This document shows positions 54,848-64,000 of a DNA stretch of 64,000 bases, piece after piece. The stretch's first letter is position 1. Each line of letters begins with the position of its first letter. The position numbers and the translations under genes were made by a program. The notes under the pieces were generated by a model. That model saw only the letters and a list, made by a program, of their open reading frames with translations. It searched no databases and was not told the origin of the DNA. The DNA comes from Axinella damicornis (taxonomy: Eukaryota; Porifera; Demospongiae; Axinellida; Axinellidae): positions 11,840,781 through 11,904,780 of the forward strand of contig OZ007508.1 of the NCBI GenBank assembly GCA_963931865.1, written 5' to 3'.

Positions 54848-57800
54848 TTGTGTACATACCAGGTAGATTTTATCTCCACTGCTGCAAGATAAAATCTGGG
54901 CAGAGGCCTGGTAACATAGTACATACCTGGAGCCTCCCTTTAGTGTTTTGTTTCTGGAAGTGCTCTCAAAGAACAGCTGAGAGGGTCAAAGGAAAACACT
55001 TAATCTCATCCTCAGGACATCCTGATTGCTTTCACAGATAAGTAGGTTGGTATGTCATGAATGACATCAAAGCTTGATCGGTCACTCACTTGTGTGGTGT
55101 CACCAGTTGTGTACAATGTACTACCAGCAGGGCACAATGATGTAGAGAGTGGTACTACCTAGCCTTTTTCCCAGGCCATTCCCACTGCCAGCATTTGATT
55201 GCTTGGAGTATGCAGATACCCCACCATATTTGCTTACTGCAAGTGATCAAATTTCAAACTGGATGTGCCTCTTCTAAACATTACAACTTGCGAAATTCAT
55301 CTTCCGTTTGCTATTCAGGATAACCATAGCGTGGTATTCTTTGTGGCAGTGAAACTTGGCGATAGGTGGTGTGGAACAATGATGTGTACATGAGTACGTT
55401 TCCCAAGCAGCCATTTCAAAAGTAGCTTAATTTATTCTCAGTACATTCCCATCCCAGGACATTCCCATCCCAGGACAGTCCCATCCCCGGACATTCTTAT
55501 CCCAGGACATTACCATGCATCCTAAAATCATCCCATCCCAAGACAGTCCCATCCCAGGACATTCCCATCCCAGGACAGTCCCATCCCCGGACATTCTTAT
55601 CCCAGGACATTACCATGCATCCTAAAATCATCCCATCCCAAGACAGTCCCATCCCAGGACAGTCCCATCTCAGGGTATTCCCACCCCCGGTACGTTTCCA
55701 TTCCATGACATTACCATGCATCCTAGAACGTTCCTATCCTAGGACAGTCCCATCCCAGGATGTTCCATCCCCGGGACGTTCCCATCCAACATCCCAGGAC
55801 ATTCCCATCCCAGTTCATTTCCACCCCATACCCAGACCCAAGATGCTCCCATGTGCATCCCATCCCAGATTATCCTCATTCCCAGGCCCGAGACGGCCTG
55901 GGAACGAGGCTAATTCCGGATGTTCCCATCCCTGAACAAACATTGATTTGTCACATATTTTTATTTTGACACAGTATCTTTGAACCTCCATTAAGAAACA
56001 CAAAACACATGCAGTTGCTTCGATCTCAACTGCTCTGCATCTGAGCCCCACCCTAACTGGATACATGATCTGTGTGGGACTAGTTGCCACGTTTAGCAAT
56101 TCAGCTCCATTGTCACTACCACTTCCTAGTGGTAGTGACTACATGTACTGCTTGGTACATTCATAGCTAGCTTCTCGTGCACACTCCTAGTAAATTATAT
56201 AATTTTATCTTGAGCAGAGAGCTGTGAGTGTGTACCTCGTATTTAGGGTAGTTGGTGGTGTTGACTTCCACCAGTTCGTGTGGGTGGAGCTTCAGCATCT
56301 CCCTCACTGATCCTGCAAGAGCACACATGATGTACATGTAACACATCTCTGCAGTCAGATCAAGACATGTCAGCCTATCATGTCAATAGTCTCACTCTAA
56401 GACAACCTTGTCCAGCACGCTAGCATTCAGAAAAAGGAGGTTGGTGGATTCCTAGGAACTACAGGCTCCCATCAACCTGTGTGCATTCACATATGTACTG
56501 GCTGCAATATCTGGTGAACTAGAAGTACACCAGAGTTGTGGTTGCTAGGCAACAATCTCAACATCTCGAAAAACTCCAGAGATCAAAGGTAAATGCAGCC
56601 TCCCCAGTCACCCAGACTCTCATGTGGAGATGACACAAGGCTTTGAATCAACCTGTATGCAGTGTGTACTATATATTTTTTAAAGCGACCCTCATGCCCT
56701 CTGTGAACTATTGTGCTCAGGCATATGGTGGGTGGTCTTGAGGAATAGTACAGCACTCAACAAAGCTGAGTGCTACGTATATTAGTCATTGAGATGATGC
56801 CATGTCCACTTAGTGCACTTGCTGCAGTACTGCAGTGAACACCAGGTGAGTTGCATCCTGTGTCTTGTAAAGACAGTGTGTGGGTGGTCTGCACACGTGT
56901 GTATGCTCATCTCTTCCTCAACATGTTCTTTTATGTGCATGGCTGCAGTGTGATCATTTCCTGGCTGTGGGTTAATCAGTCTGCACTGGCTTCTTCAGTG
57001 ATTTGCAACTACTGCTGTCTCTTAGCCTCATTCCCAGGCCATCGTCCAGATTTCGTTGCTTACAGTACATTTTTGTTCGTGCGTGGGAGAGCCTGGGAAT
57101 GAGGCTAGCTGTCCTATCTTCATAGCTATTGTAAAAGTAAGTCATTTCATTTATGACAACAATGGCAGACATTACGCACAAAATTTCACCATCCAGGTCT
57201 TCTCCATGCTGTCAGTGAAAAAATCCATGAGATAAATCTGTTCAGTGGACTTGAAACAGTTGTCGACAGTGGCAGTCATTATGCACAATATTTCACCAGG
57301 CCTTCTTCAAAAGCTGTGGTAGAGGCCTGGGAGTGAGGCTAGGTGCCTCCTCTGCACTAGGGCTAACCAGGACAGGTGGAGGTGGAAGTGATATATACCA
57401 GCATGCAGATGAGGGTTTCATTTAGACATTTTCCCAAGCCGGGGAGGAGGGGGGGCACATGTGGCGTGTGTTACTACACATTACAGGGGCCTCCCCCAGG
57501 AATATTTTGCCTGATTCTGATGTAATCTAGGGTCAAAAATCAAGATGCACCAGGATGAGTGGAGGTGATACCAGCATGGTGGAGGCTGGGAATGAGGCCA
57601 GAGGTAACTTCAACCTCTCACGGGGTATAGCCATACTGTCACATGGTCAAAAGAGTATGTAGCAGCAACCTTGCCCCACAACACAATCATAGGCTATGAA
57701 GCCAATGGTGTGTTACCAACAGTGCATGATGACATCATCGTCATTGCATGCACACGTACACTGCAATGACGATGATGTCATCATGCGCTCTTGTGCATGT

Positions 57801-60800
57801 GCATTACTGCAACGTGTGTAATGCTTGGGTTGCTAAGCAGTTGCAGATAGCATTTGCTGATAATGCGGTTTCAATTGATGCAATGAATGTTGGTTCCACA
57901 AACTATGAATTTGTGTCAGTGCCCTGCAGGATGCCCCCAACCCAGCAGCACTACCTTTGTGGTTCTCACTTCCTGAGAAGTCATCGTAGAACTCTCCTAC
58001 AGAGGTCAAAGAAAAGAGCATATCAAGAGCAGGACGCAACCGGGAGACTAAAGAGGAAGAAGCAGTTAATGTTTACTACACTCAAATCAATAATTATCAA
58101 AAGCAGGATGCAACCTAGCCTCGTTCCCAGGCCGCCTACACGGCCTGGGAACGAGGCTAGATGCAACAAGGAACCTAAAGAGGAAGAAGCAGTTAATGTT
58201 TACTACACCCAAAGGTGTGATGCAATTATCAACAGAAGGATGAAATCTCGACTAAAGAGTTCATGTTTACACAGGACAGGATAATTAGTTTGGACACAAA
58301 GGGAAGCCAGCAGACCTGTCTCCTTATCCCTGACCACCAGCTTCCTGCCCACCCAAAGTGGCTCCTTGCCTCCACTCAAGTAAAAGCCATTGCCCCTTGT
58401 CAGAGACTGCACGCACAGAGATGTTGTTGTTGTTGTTGTTGTTGTTGTTTAGTGTGTGTGTGCGTGTGTGTGTGTGTGAGTGAGGGGGCTGTTCCAACAA
58501 GGGATGAAACTGATATTCAAACTTACCAAGTTGATAACCAAGGATTCTATGAGCTTGTTAATGGTCATTGGTCTGCAAGGAGATTAATACTTCAAATCCA
58601 TGTGCAAATTGTCAGAGACAGCACAGGTACCACTGAGCGTAGGAACAAAATTGGAACATAATTACCTTGGCACAGAGATGATATCAAATCTTTGCTGCAT
58701 TTGCCCGGATATCTTCTCCCGAACCTGTAGGTATATAGTACTTGTTCACAGTTTTCTAGCGTGCAAAACAATCCATATATACTCACACCTCTCCCTTTAT
58801 AACACATGGCAGAAGTAGCTTATACTTGTACATAATAGTACAATCTATTATGGGGTGCATCGACCATACGTGTTGTTGTTGTTGTTGTTGTCGTTGATGT
58901 CGTTGTTGTGTGTGTTTCTATCCTCAGGTTTCCTACTATATACATTCTAAAGTGCTAGTCTCAGCCCCAGACCCAAGCGTGGATCACTTCCAGTACGTAT
59001 CACATGATACTGGAAGCGATCCGCGCTGGGGTTGGTTTGGGTCTGGGACCGAGACTAAAAGTACAAGACCCCTCCCTCTTCCCACTTCACACAAACTACA
59101 ACAACTTGAACCATTAAACCTATAGGGCCATTGACTATAGATTGTGAAGGTTTGTGATAATATATAGCCACAATCAAATCAGCCACAATGAGGCAGTTGT
59201 CACTACATGCCACACACAGGAATGTACGCACAGGAAATCCTCACACAACTCTACCAATGCTAACTGTCACAATCGGAGCAAGTTACACTCTTGGTGGGGA
59301 AGGATTGTTCCATGCAATGTACTTACGTATAATTTATGTTACGTAATAAAGTCTGAGCACTATAGCTCAAACGTTGAAAGATTGAGGCTGAAATTAACCT
59401 CGTGGTGGTGGAGTTAAGAGTGCTTTTGTTTTCTCATTGCCATTGCTGTCGTTTGGCAGTATGTGTATGGTATTAATTGGAATGAATGTTAAGGTTACGG
59501 GATACTCGTGCGTGCGCCGCGCGAACTCTAAAGTGCATGCCGAATTTGTAGCCCAAAATTAAATTGTGGAACTAGAATGGACCTGGTCAATGGTGTTAAA
59601 ATAATCATCAAGGGCATCACACACGACGGAAGCTTTTTTTGATAGCATAGTCCTTGGCAAATTTATCTGCTGTCTCGCTCGAGAAAAGCGGTTAATACCG
59701 CTTTTTGGTGAACTGAACTGCTCATTTTTGGATGGCTATACAGCGTATCTGTAAAAGCTTCTGTAAATGCCCTGCAGCTTGTGACAGCACCAGAATCAAG
59801 TTGCTCACGCTCTTTGTACTAGAGATTTTTGGCTACAAAAATTCAGCATGCACTTCCAATACATTTCAGACGGTGTGCGCACGAGTATCCCGTAACCTGA
59901 AGTCTAGCTGTAAGTATGAGTTGGCGGATGCAATCAGAGCATGTGCAAGTATCCACACAAGGTGAGAGTACGACCTGAGGCTACAATCCAAAAGATGAAT
60001 TTGCCTTCACAGTTTCACTAGCCTATCAACAGTGTGGTTGCCACTTGTTTTCACTAGCCTATCAACTGTGTGGTTGCCACTTGTAGATAAAGATATTATG
60101 CCATCAAGAAAAGGAATGTGACAGTGAGTGAGTGAGTATTGCTCATATTTATGACCATACTTGTGTACATACGTACGTATGTAGGTACGCTAAGTGTTTG
60201 TGGTGTGTGAGTGTATTGCATGCATGCATGTCTGTGAGTGCCATTGCACGTACGTATATGTGTGAGCTTACCTTGGCTTGGACCAGCTTTGCATGTTCCA
60301 CCCAGGCTGAGCACTCCCCACAGTCATACACACTGCAGATCCAGCTGACCTCTGAGGAGGAAACACCACAGCAACAGTTGGTGGGAGTGTGAGCATGAAT
60401 AAATCTTATCTGATTCACCATGCACAGTTCAACCCTTGGGGGTCTTGTCATACATTACACATGTACCTTCTGTAATCTTGGCCAGTTTTGATTCCACAAG
60501 CTTTTTCCTGCGGGTAAAAACATCAGGGTGCATCAATACCAATAACCCATATCTGCCAACAACAATAGCCGATCAGATATATAATTGCCTACATACATAA
60601 CTTCTCATCGGTGATCAAAAATTGTTTGTTACCTATACATTTTGTAACATTAATAGCATTGCCAATAGCCATTACCAATATTTTTGGTCGATATCCCATA
60701 GCTGTTAGCCTAATCTGATTATCAGTGCAACCCTAATAAATAACAACATACACTGCACAATATTGCAGTACTTAAATCCACTGTATACAAATTAGGTACT

Positions 60801-63152
60801 TGCACAACCCCACTTCCAAGTTTCACGGCATACCTAACCCTGAATCTTCTGGAGACATTTGTTGGTCCTGAAAAGTCCCTAACTGCACCTGCCATTTTCT
60901 CAAAATGATCGAAAGGTCATAGCCAAATGGCTGACAGTACCACTTACTGGTTGGTAGTTTTTGTGGAGTCGGGAAAGCTCTTCAGTTCATTCTGTAGATC
61001 CTCTTGCTGTGTTTTCAGCTCCTCCTGCAGACCAGCAGCAGAGGAGACTTATTCACTGAGCTCCTAGTGCAGTGTATCAGCACTTGCAGTAGTGCTGTAG
61101 CCAAACTCATAGGGCCTGGGTACGAGGCTATATACACTTGTGAGGTGCAGCAACACTTCCAGACTCGTAGGGCCTGAGTACGAGGCTACACTTGTGTAGT
61201 GCATCAACACTTGCAGTAGCCACGTGCCCAAACTCGTAGGGCCTGAGTACGAGACTACACTTGTGTAGTGCATCAACACTTGCAGTAGCCTCGTGCCCAG
61301 ACTCGTAGGGCCTGGGTACGAGGCTACACTTGTGTAGTGCATCAACACTTGCAGTAGCCTCATGCCCAGACTCGTAGGGCCTGAGTACGAGGCTACACTT
61401 GTGAAGTGCATCAACACAGCAGTAGCCAGACTCGTAGGGTTCGTGTGGGGCACCAACAGCAGACTCATAGGGTCTGGGTACGAGGCTACACTTGTGTAGT
61501 CCCAGGCCCTATGAGTCTGGGCACGAGGTTACTGCAAGTGTTGATGCACCGCACAAGTGTAGCCTCGTACCCAGGCCCTACGAGTATGGGTAAGAGGCTA
61601 CAGATATGTACGTAATAGCAGTTTCCAAAACCTGACAGTGAAAACTACCTGCACTTTCCCTCAACCCACTACATTTAATTTGGTGTGTGGGACAGGGCAG
61701 GCATGCAGGTATTTTGTTCTCAGAATCTTAAGAACACAGATCATCAACCCTGAGCAATCATTTGTTTTGATACTTATCTGTGAAATCATAGTACGTACAT
61801 AGCTATGGGTGACATACTGACCAGTTTTTTGACAACAGCTTGAGCCTGACGGAACTGATATCCAGCCATGAAGAAGTAGGCCATGAAAGCACAAGTGCCC
61901 ATCTCATCATCCTGTAGAAGGAAAGGAAGGTGGACAAGAGCACCCAGCCCTCTCCCAACTACCTGGGAAGATTGTAGCCTTCGCTCCCTTAAGCCCAGTT
62001 GAAAGACATGTCTGGTCAAGGGCGTATCGAGCCGGTGGTTCGATGCATCCTTGGTCTGGTTTAGTTTAGACTTTGGGTCGCAGAGATTAGTTTGCATGAA
62101 GTGTGAATCCATTGTCAGTGTCTTTCTCACTTGCAGGATACCCAAAGTATTACCCAGTAAGTAGGTGACATGTATGAGGTATGATGTATGTGTTCAGAAG
62201 TGTCCAGCACTAATCTCAGCATGTGTTTGTGGTCTTTGACCACCTCTAGTCTATTCATCAATCAGTAGTAGTATGACAAGTTGTTAATATTGCCAGTGTA
62301 GGGTATTCATAACCTGCAGGGGATTTTTACTCATATACCCCACCCTACTGTGGCTCCACAGGCAACTATCCTAATCAGCAGCCCAACTGGTAGCATTAAT
62401 GGGCTTGAGGTCCTAGCCATGCAGCTCTGCTATTATTCAGCTCTTGATTGGGAGTAGCTTTCTGGCCTAGGGGGTTAAACCACAGCAACAAAACAACTTC
62501 ACATACTTGTTTATCTTTGCAGTCTTGTGCTTCAAGCAAGCTAAAATATCACCTGGCAAATTTCAGCTGTCTCGGCCCAGACCCAAACCAACCACTGGGG
62601 TTGGTTTGGGTCTCAGACCAAGACTACCTGTATACCTATGTAGCCCTTCTTTTGCTGAGTTTCCATGTCTACTAGGCAACAAGAAGAAGCCTATATTAAT
62701 TACAAGTGGATGATTTCAGAAGCCATATAGCCTCTCTGTGTCTTGTAATAGCCCTCTCTCCCAGGCCTAACCTGGAAGCGAATCAAGGAAAAAGTCAAAA
62801 AGCACCCTGAAAAGAAGTCTTGAAGACCATGAGCTGCTATGTATGAACCCAACTTCAGCTTGTTAGACACCATAGTATACCTCACACAAGTCTCCAGAAT
62901 CTACTGAACTCTTGACTCGGAAAATATCTGAAGCAGACTGCAGCACCATGTTAATGGTCCACCTGTGAAGAAATGAGGACTTACAAACTGTGTAGCAAAT
63001 TAGCAACTGCCCAGACATGCAGCGTGGGAGTGGCTGTCAAATCATAATGCTCACCTGTCATTCAGGAGAACATCTGTAGTGAATGTTCCTGGAACCAATG
63101 AATTCACCAGAGCACACAATACACTGGGGGATTGGAGGAATCCCTTTGATTG
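39528..63152 (-). CDS. ankyrin-repeat protein, about 25 exons, complete 3' end
   Basis: Minus-strand exons, all GT...AG: 63152-63055, 62962-62881, 61911-61822, 61024-60948, 60507-60467, 60351-60272, 58724-58666, 58395-58316, 56312-56236, 54675-54579, 53230-53135, 52726-52616, 51143-51044, 50771-50651, 49936-49873, 49366-49277, 48556-48437, 42594-42478, 42360-42299, 41811-41728, 41403-41326, 40182-40019, 39794-39678, 39604-39528. Phases match at nearly every junction. About 755 codons. The N-terminal third is helical (AFMAYFFMAGYQFRQAQAVV, EELKTQQEDLQNELKSF) with an acidic/hydrophobic start I cannot classify. The middle and C-terminal two thirds are ankyrin repeats (GNTALHLASRHGH, NVQNNAGCTPFF, DNQGNTPLHLLC, LLHHGADANAVYSRGN, PLHLAAALLKVPEIVDLLL), then a helical tail ending KTTRPKH. 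Exon 54675-54579 has one extra base (a frameshift) relative to copy 1. An exon near 62850-62772 (frame ending TFSLIRFQ) is needed between the second and third but its acceptor is unclear; the first exon is also unseen. Ankyrin proteins are scaffolds; no partner can be inferred. Confidence 0.75.
41015..41187. mobile_element. MITE with GGTTATTGCA...TGCAATAACC ends
   Basis: ggttattgcaggtctcttct pairs with the inverted agagactgcttgagtgcaataacc. The inner arms (agagacctgagggatgc / gcatcccgaaggtctct) also pair, around a loop with an internal repeat of tgctaccta. It lies in an ankyrin-gene intron. Confidence 0.7.
41455..41532. mobile_element. foldback MITE, TAGCCTCG family, 9-bp duplication
   Basis: tagcctcgtttccaggcgat pairs with gagagccagggaactaggcta. 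AAGTAACGA on the left and AAGTAACAA on the right are an aged duplication. Intronic. Confidence 0.75.
41579..41636. mobile_element. foldback MITE, TAGTCTTGTGCCCAGACC type, 9-bp duplication
   Basis: tagtcttgtgcccagaccac pairs with gtggtctgggcacgagacta. AAGGTTCTG is repeated exactly at 41570-41578 and 41637-41645. Intronic, 60 bases left of a 23-base G run at 41697-41719. Confidence 0.9.
41897..42275. mobile_element. composite foldback: one palindrome inside another
   Basis: Outer ends tagcctcgttcccaggccgt / cggcctgggatcgaggcta carry a first arm pair (cagtatttcattgcttcc region / ccatatttcataccag), then an inner pair gtagacacatggggggcggt / accgccctctgtgtgtctac flanking about 110 bp. Probably a later palindromic element inserted in the loop of an older MITE. 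It lies in the intron between ankyrin exons 42360-42299 and 41811-41728. Confidence 0.7.
42969..47733 (+). CDS. Brinker/CENP-B-type DNA-binding protein, six exons
   Basis: Exons 42969-43703, 44738-44773, 45224-45269, 45674-45696, 46202-46329 and 47520-47733 join in matching phase to a 393-codon frame. Residues 1-45 are low-complexity repeats (TPQTQASS). Residues about 46-95 hold a Brinker-type helix-turn-helix (YTVEFKLQVLDWYHKNGENK, TAKTFGVDRKRVRDWE). Residues about 112-180 hold a CENP-B-type DNA-binding domain (ELDKALIKWYNEQRAQQK, SDAWVLGWKKRNK). The C terminus is a coiled coil (EQEQQISLIEQTVMSLERDF, TQLKLELQLLRTTV). The same two DNA-binding modules begin pogo/Tigger/Jerky transposases, but there is no DDE catalytic domain. 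It is thus likely a domesticated or host transcription factor acting in the nucleus. The whole gene lies on the opposite strand in a 5.8-kb intron of the ankyrin gene (between 48437 and 42594). Tiny exons of 23, 36 and 46 bp are the least certain part. Confidence 0.7.
43758..43821. mobile_element. palindromic MITE in intron 1 of the Brinker/CENP-B gene
   Basis: cagacccttcccgcgacgat (from 43761) is mirrored by atcatcgcaggaagggtctt, about 64 bp in all with a short loop. It lies 55 bases after the exon 1 donor. Confidence 0.75.
46401..47160. mobile_element. DNA transposon, CTTATTCGGCTAACGC ends, long arms
   Basis: cttattcggctaacgcatgc is mirrored by gcgcgcgttagccgaataag at the right. Homology between ends continues for about 200 bp on each side (ggcagcaaattccaattact; caaacttgtctcc... 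type segments), around a centre at about 46690-46915. The left start aatagaccttatt resembles the outer element at 18876. A small foldback MITE (47018-47058) is inserted in the right arm. It lies in intron 5 of the Brinker/CENP-B gene. Confidence 0.7.
48692..48985 (+). mobile_element. tRNA-derived SINE
   Basis: A tRNA-like head (48692-48760) has a 7-bp acceptor pairing (gttactg / cagtgac), a Pol III A box TGGCCAATTGG (48701-48711) and a B box GGTTCAAGTCC (48740-48750) 28 bases apart. It is followed by about 220 bp of unrelated body (contains aagttcctcctccacttggc) and an A/T-rich end (aatattatgtatacaaatc). The T stem and position 33 are not those of a working tRNA. It lies in the ankyrin-gene intron upstream of exon 48556-48437. 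Confidence 0.7.
49185..49268. mobile_element. foldback MITE inserted at an ankyrin-exon splice donor
   Basis: tagcctcattcccaggctcc pairs with gagcctgggaacgaggcta. The flanking 9-mers GTACTAACC (49176-49184) and GTACTTACC (49269-49277) are its target duplication, and the right copy contains the splice donor of exon 49366-49277 (minus strand G|GTAAGTAC). The insertion therefore starts 8 bases inside the intron. Confidence 0.85.
50837..50874. repeat. G homopolymer
   Basis: More than 35 consecutive G. A second purine-rich tract with ggggggagggagtgag units is at 51149-51260. Both lie in ankyrin-gene introns. Confidence 0.95.
51634..51659. repeat. C homopolymer near the duplication border
   Basis: About 26 C, followed by ccttcctcgtccgaaccccct units (51705-51755). 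The right-hand side of the N gap in copy 1 starts within the same unit. Confidence 0.95.
52329..52515. repeat. (TG)n microsatellite with TTG interruptions
   Basis: About 185 bases of TG broken by five gttgtg steps. Further pure tracts are at 52876-52990 and 54796-54846. Low-complexity ORFs here are not genes. Confidence 0.95.
53967..54480. mobile_element. MITE with ACTGTATAGC / GCTATACGGTAGT ends (copy 2)
   Basis: Counterpart of 5208-5721, almost identical in sequence and position. Confidence 0.7.
55440..55930. repeat. minisatellite, 'cattcccatcccaggaca' units (copy 2)
   Basis: Counterpart of 6660-7060 with an extra duplicated block of about 120 bp (55445-55560 repeated at 55560-55670). Confidence 0.9.
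59489..59901. mobile_element. MITE with TTAAGGTTACGGGATACTCGTGC ends (copy 2)
   Basis: Counterpart of 13360-13768, with the right terminal repeat better preserved. Confidence 0.75.
61075..61600. repeat. tandem array 'cgtagggcctgggtacgagg', expanded
   Basis: About nine 60-bp units, the last two inverted (61497-61600 reads tagtcccaggccctatgagt). Copy 1 has about five units. The array lies in the intron between ankyrin exons 61911-61822 and 61024-60948. Confidence 0.85.
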
Positions 63153-63352
63153 CTTGCTGTTTTATTTCTGGGCATGTGTGCACTGAAACTTTTTATCACA
63201 ATAGATCTGTACACATTGGTATATATGTGAGCTAGTGGGATACACATACTATATAGTGATGGTGGAATAGTGTACTATACATACAGCGACATACCTACAT
63301 ACCACAGAACATAACAAGCAAATTCATATACCACAAAACAGACATTCAGACA

Positions 63353-64000
63353 TCAGGTACTAACACCACTGCAGGATGGTAATTCAAATTGAGACACACT
63401 TGCTACAAACCGTGCAATGTCCTCAGTTTCATCTACCAAGAATGACTGAGAGCCTGCCAGATAGGCACTAGGAATAAACCGCCTGTCACTCTGCTTCAGA
63501 AGTACGATGCCAATAAATTTGGACAAGTCTTTGGACTGGCTCAAAGTACCGCCAATATAGGATTTCACAGAGTGTGCAACTGCCCGTGATGTATACATAT
63601 CTGTTGATGAGTCCCTATTCCATTCTTTAAAGAATGCCTCGTTGCAGACACACAACACAGCATCAGCTTTATTCATCTGCTCTTCAATCCATAATGGAAG
63701 ATTTCCTCTGGGTAAATCAGTTTTTGCAGTCACAGCAGCAATTTCATACCTCCGAAGTCCGACCAAGAGGTGTTCTAAAATAATGTGTTCATCGTGGTCA
63801 CTTGAGTCCAGAGAATAAATTACAAGCACAGTATGACTGGCGTTCAGTCGAGGTTGATCACTTTGGACAGATAGACTTAGATCCCGTTCATGCTGAGGAT
63901 AACCACTTTCGACTATAAATGGTGGAGGGCAGCGATCGGCAATAGAGGTACTAGGCAACCTTTGGACAGATACAGTTGTACTCGAATATTCCCTTTGGAC
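63353..64000 (-). CDS. SEFIR receptor, second copy, 5' part beyond window
   Basis: The frame matches the C-terminal 200 residues of the receptor at 16994-18733 and stays open to the window edge, so the gene is cut by the window, not by a stop; no start codon is needed inside. The SEFIR domain is complete (HTVLVIYSLDSSDHDEHI; DAVLCVCNEAFFKEW). Differences from copy 1 include RYEI for RYQI, STDMY for STDTY, NASH for NSSH and VASV for VARV. Between the membrane helix and the domain there are two in-frame insertions of 12 and 9 bases (VQREYSSTTVSVQRLPSTS in place of VQRGQTVSVHTS). The reading frame is kept throughout, which argues for function. Confidence 0.8.
   Translation of the reverse strand, partial: VQREYSSTTVSVQRLPSTSIADRCPPPFIVESGYPQHERDLSLSVQSDQPRLNASHTVLVIYSLDSSDHDEHIILEHLLVGLRRYEIAAVTAKTDLPRGNLPLWIEEQMNKADAVLCVCNEAFFKEWNRDSSTDMYTSRAVAHSVKSYIGGTLSQSKDLSKFIGIVLLKQSDRRFIPSAYLAGSQSFLVDETEDIARFVASVSQFELPSCSGVST

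Larger units (their letters stand above)
51735..64000. repeat. large direct duplication, copy 2 (matches 2920-17625)
   Basis: Collinear with copy 1, in the same orientation. It lacks the 2.8-kb transposon complex and the small palindrome of copy 1, and has longer TG tracts and more units in the cgtagggcctgggtacgagg array. It continues past the window end inside the SEFIR gene. Confidence 0.9.

Noticed and set aside
62772..62860. Ankyrin-gene exon encoding ...TFSLIRFQ
   Set aside because: The end joins the next exon in phase, but the only phase-compatible acceptor would leave a 22-base intron, so I mention it under the gene but do not fix its borders.
1..64000. CRISPR arrays, bacterial operons, rRNA genes, telomere repeats
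   Set aside because: Looked for and not seen. The regular repeats here are minisatellites, tandem MITE derivatives or transposon arms.

Overview
This window is animal nuclear DNA, not microbial. Genes are split into short exons with GT...AG introns whose reading phases match across junctions, there are no operons or ribosome-binding sites, and most of the sequence is intron, microsatellite and DNA transposon. An intact receptor with an IL-17-receptor-type SEFIR domain, P/THAP-type transposons and very dense foldback MITEs point to an invertebrate metazoan. A sponge or another early-branching animal is my best guess; that is inference, not proof.

Layout. 1-2719: repeats plus one minus-strand SMC1-like exon, ending at a 200-N scaffold gap (2720-2919). 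2920-17625: first copy of a large direct duplication, holding the 5' two thirds of an ankyrin-repeat gene on the minus strand (exons 16797 to 3843, two frameshifting lesions) and, upstream of it, a SEFIR receptor gene (16994-18733, minus). 18876-24351: a transposon inside a transposon. An intact 4.9-kb P-element-like transposon (19178-24103, 38-bp terminal inverted repeats, 9-bp direct repeat of flank) carries a six-exon transposase on minus and a convergent 331-codon gene on plus. It sits inside a small remnant of another element that carries a THAP exon. 24352-39527: mostly intergenic. It contains a 117-codon three-exon gene broken by a MITE (26113-28217), a 3.2-kb foldback element with 178-bp tandem repeats (28712-31913), an SMC1 P-loop exon cut off by a transposon (33583), a coiled-coil repeat gene fragment (34.5-35.0 kb) and three phase-compatible 3' exons of an unidentified gene (36593-37111). 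39528-63152: the complete ankyrin gene on minus, about 25 exons and about 755 codons. One of its introns holds a plus-strand gene for a Brinker/CENP-B type DNA-binding protein (42969-47733). 51735-64000 is the second copy of the duplication and ends inside a second SEFIR receptor gene.

The duplicated blocks are nearly identical but differ by MITE presence/absence and small indels, and the first copy abuts a fixed-size gap. Two haplotypes scaffolded in series is therefore as likely as a real segmental duplication. Every copy-number statement below depends on settling that. The SEFIR gene and the ankyrin gene are adjacent and co-oriented in both blocks; whether they are separate genes or are spliced together is open.
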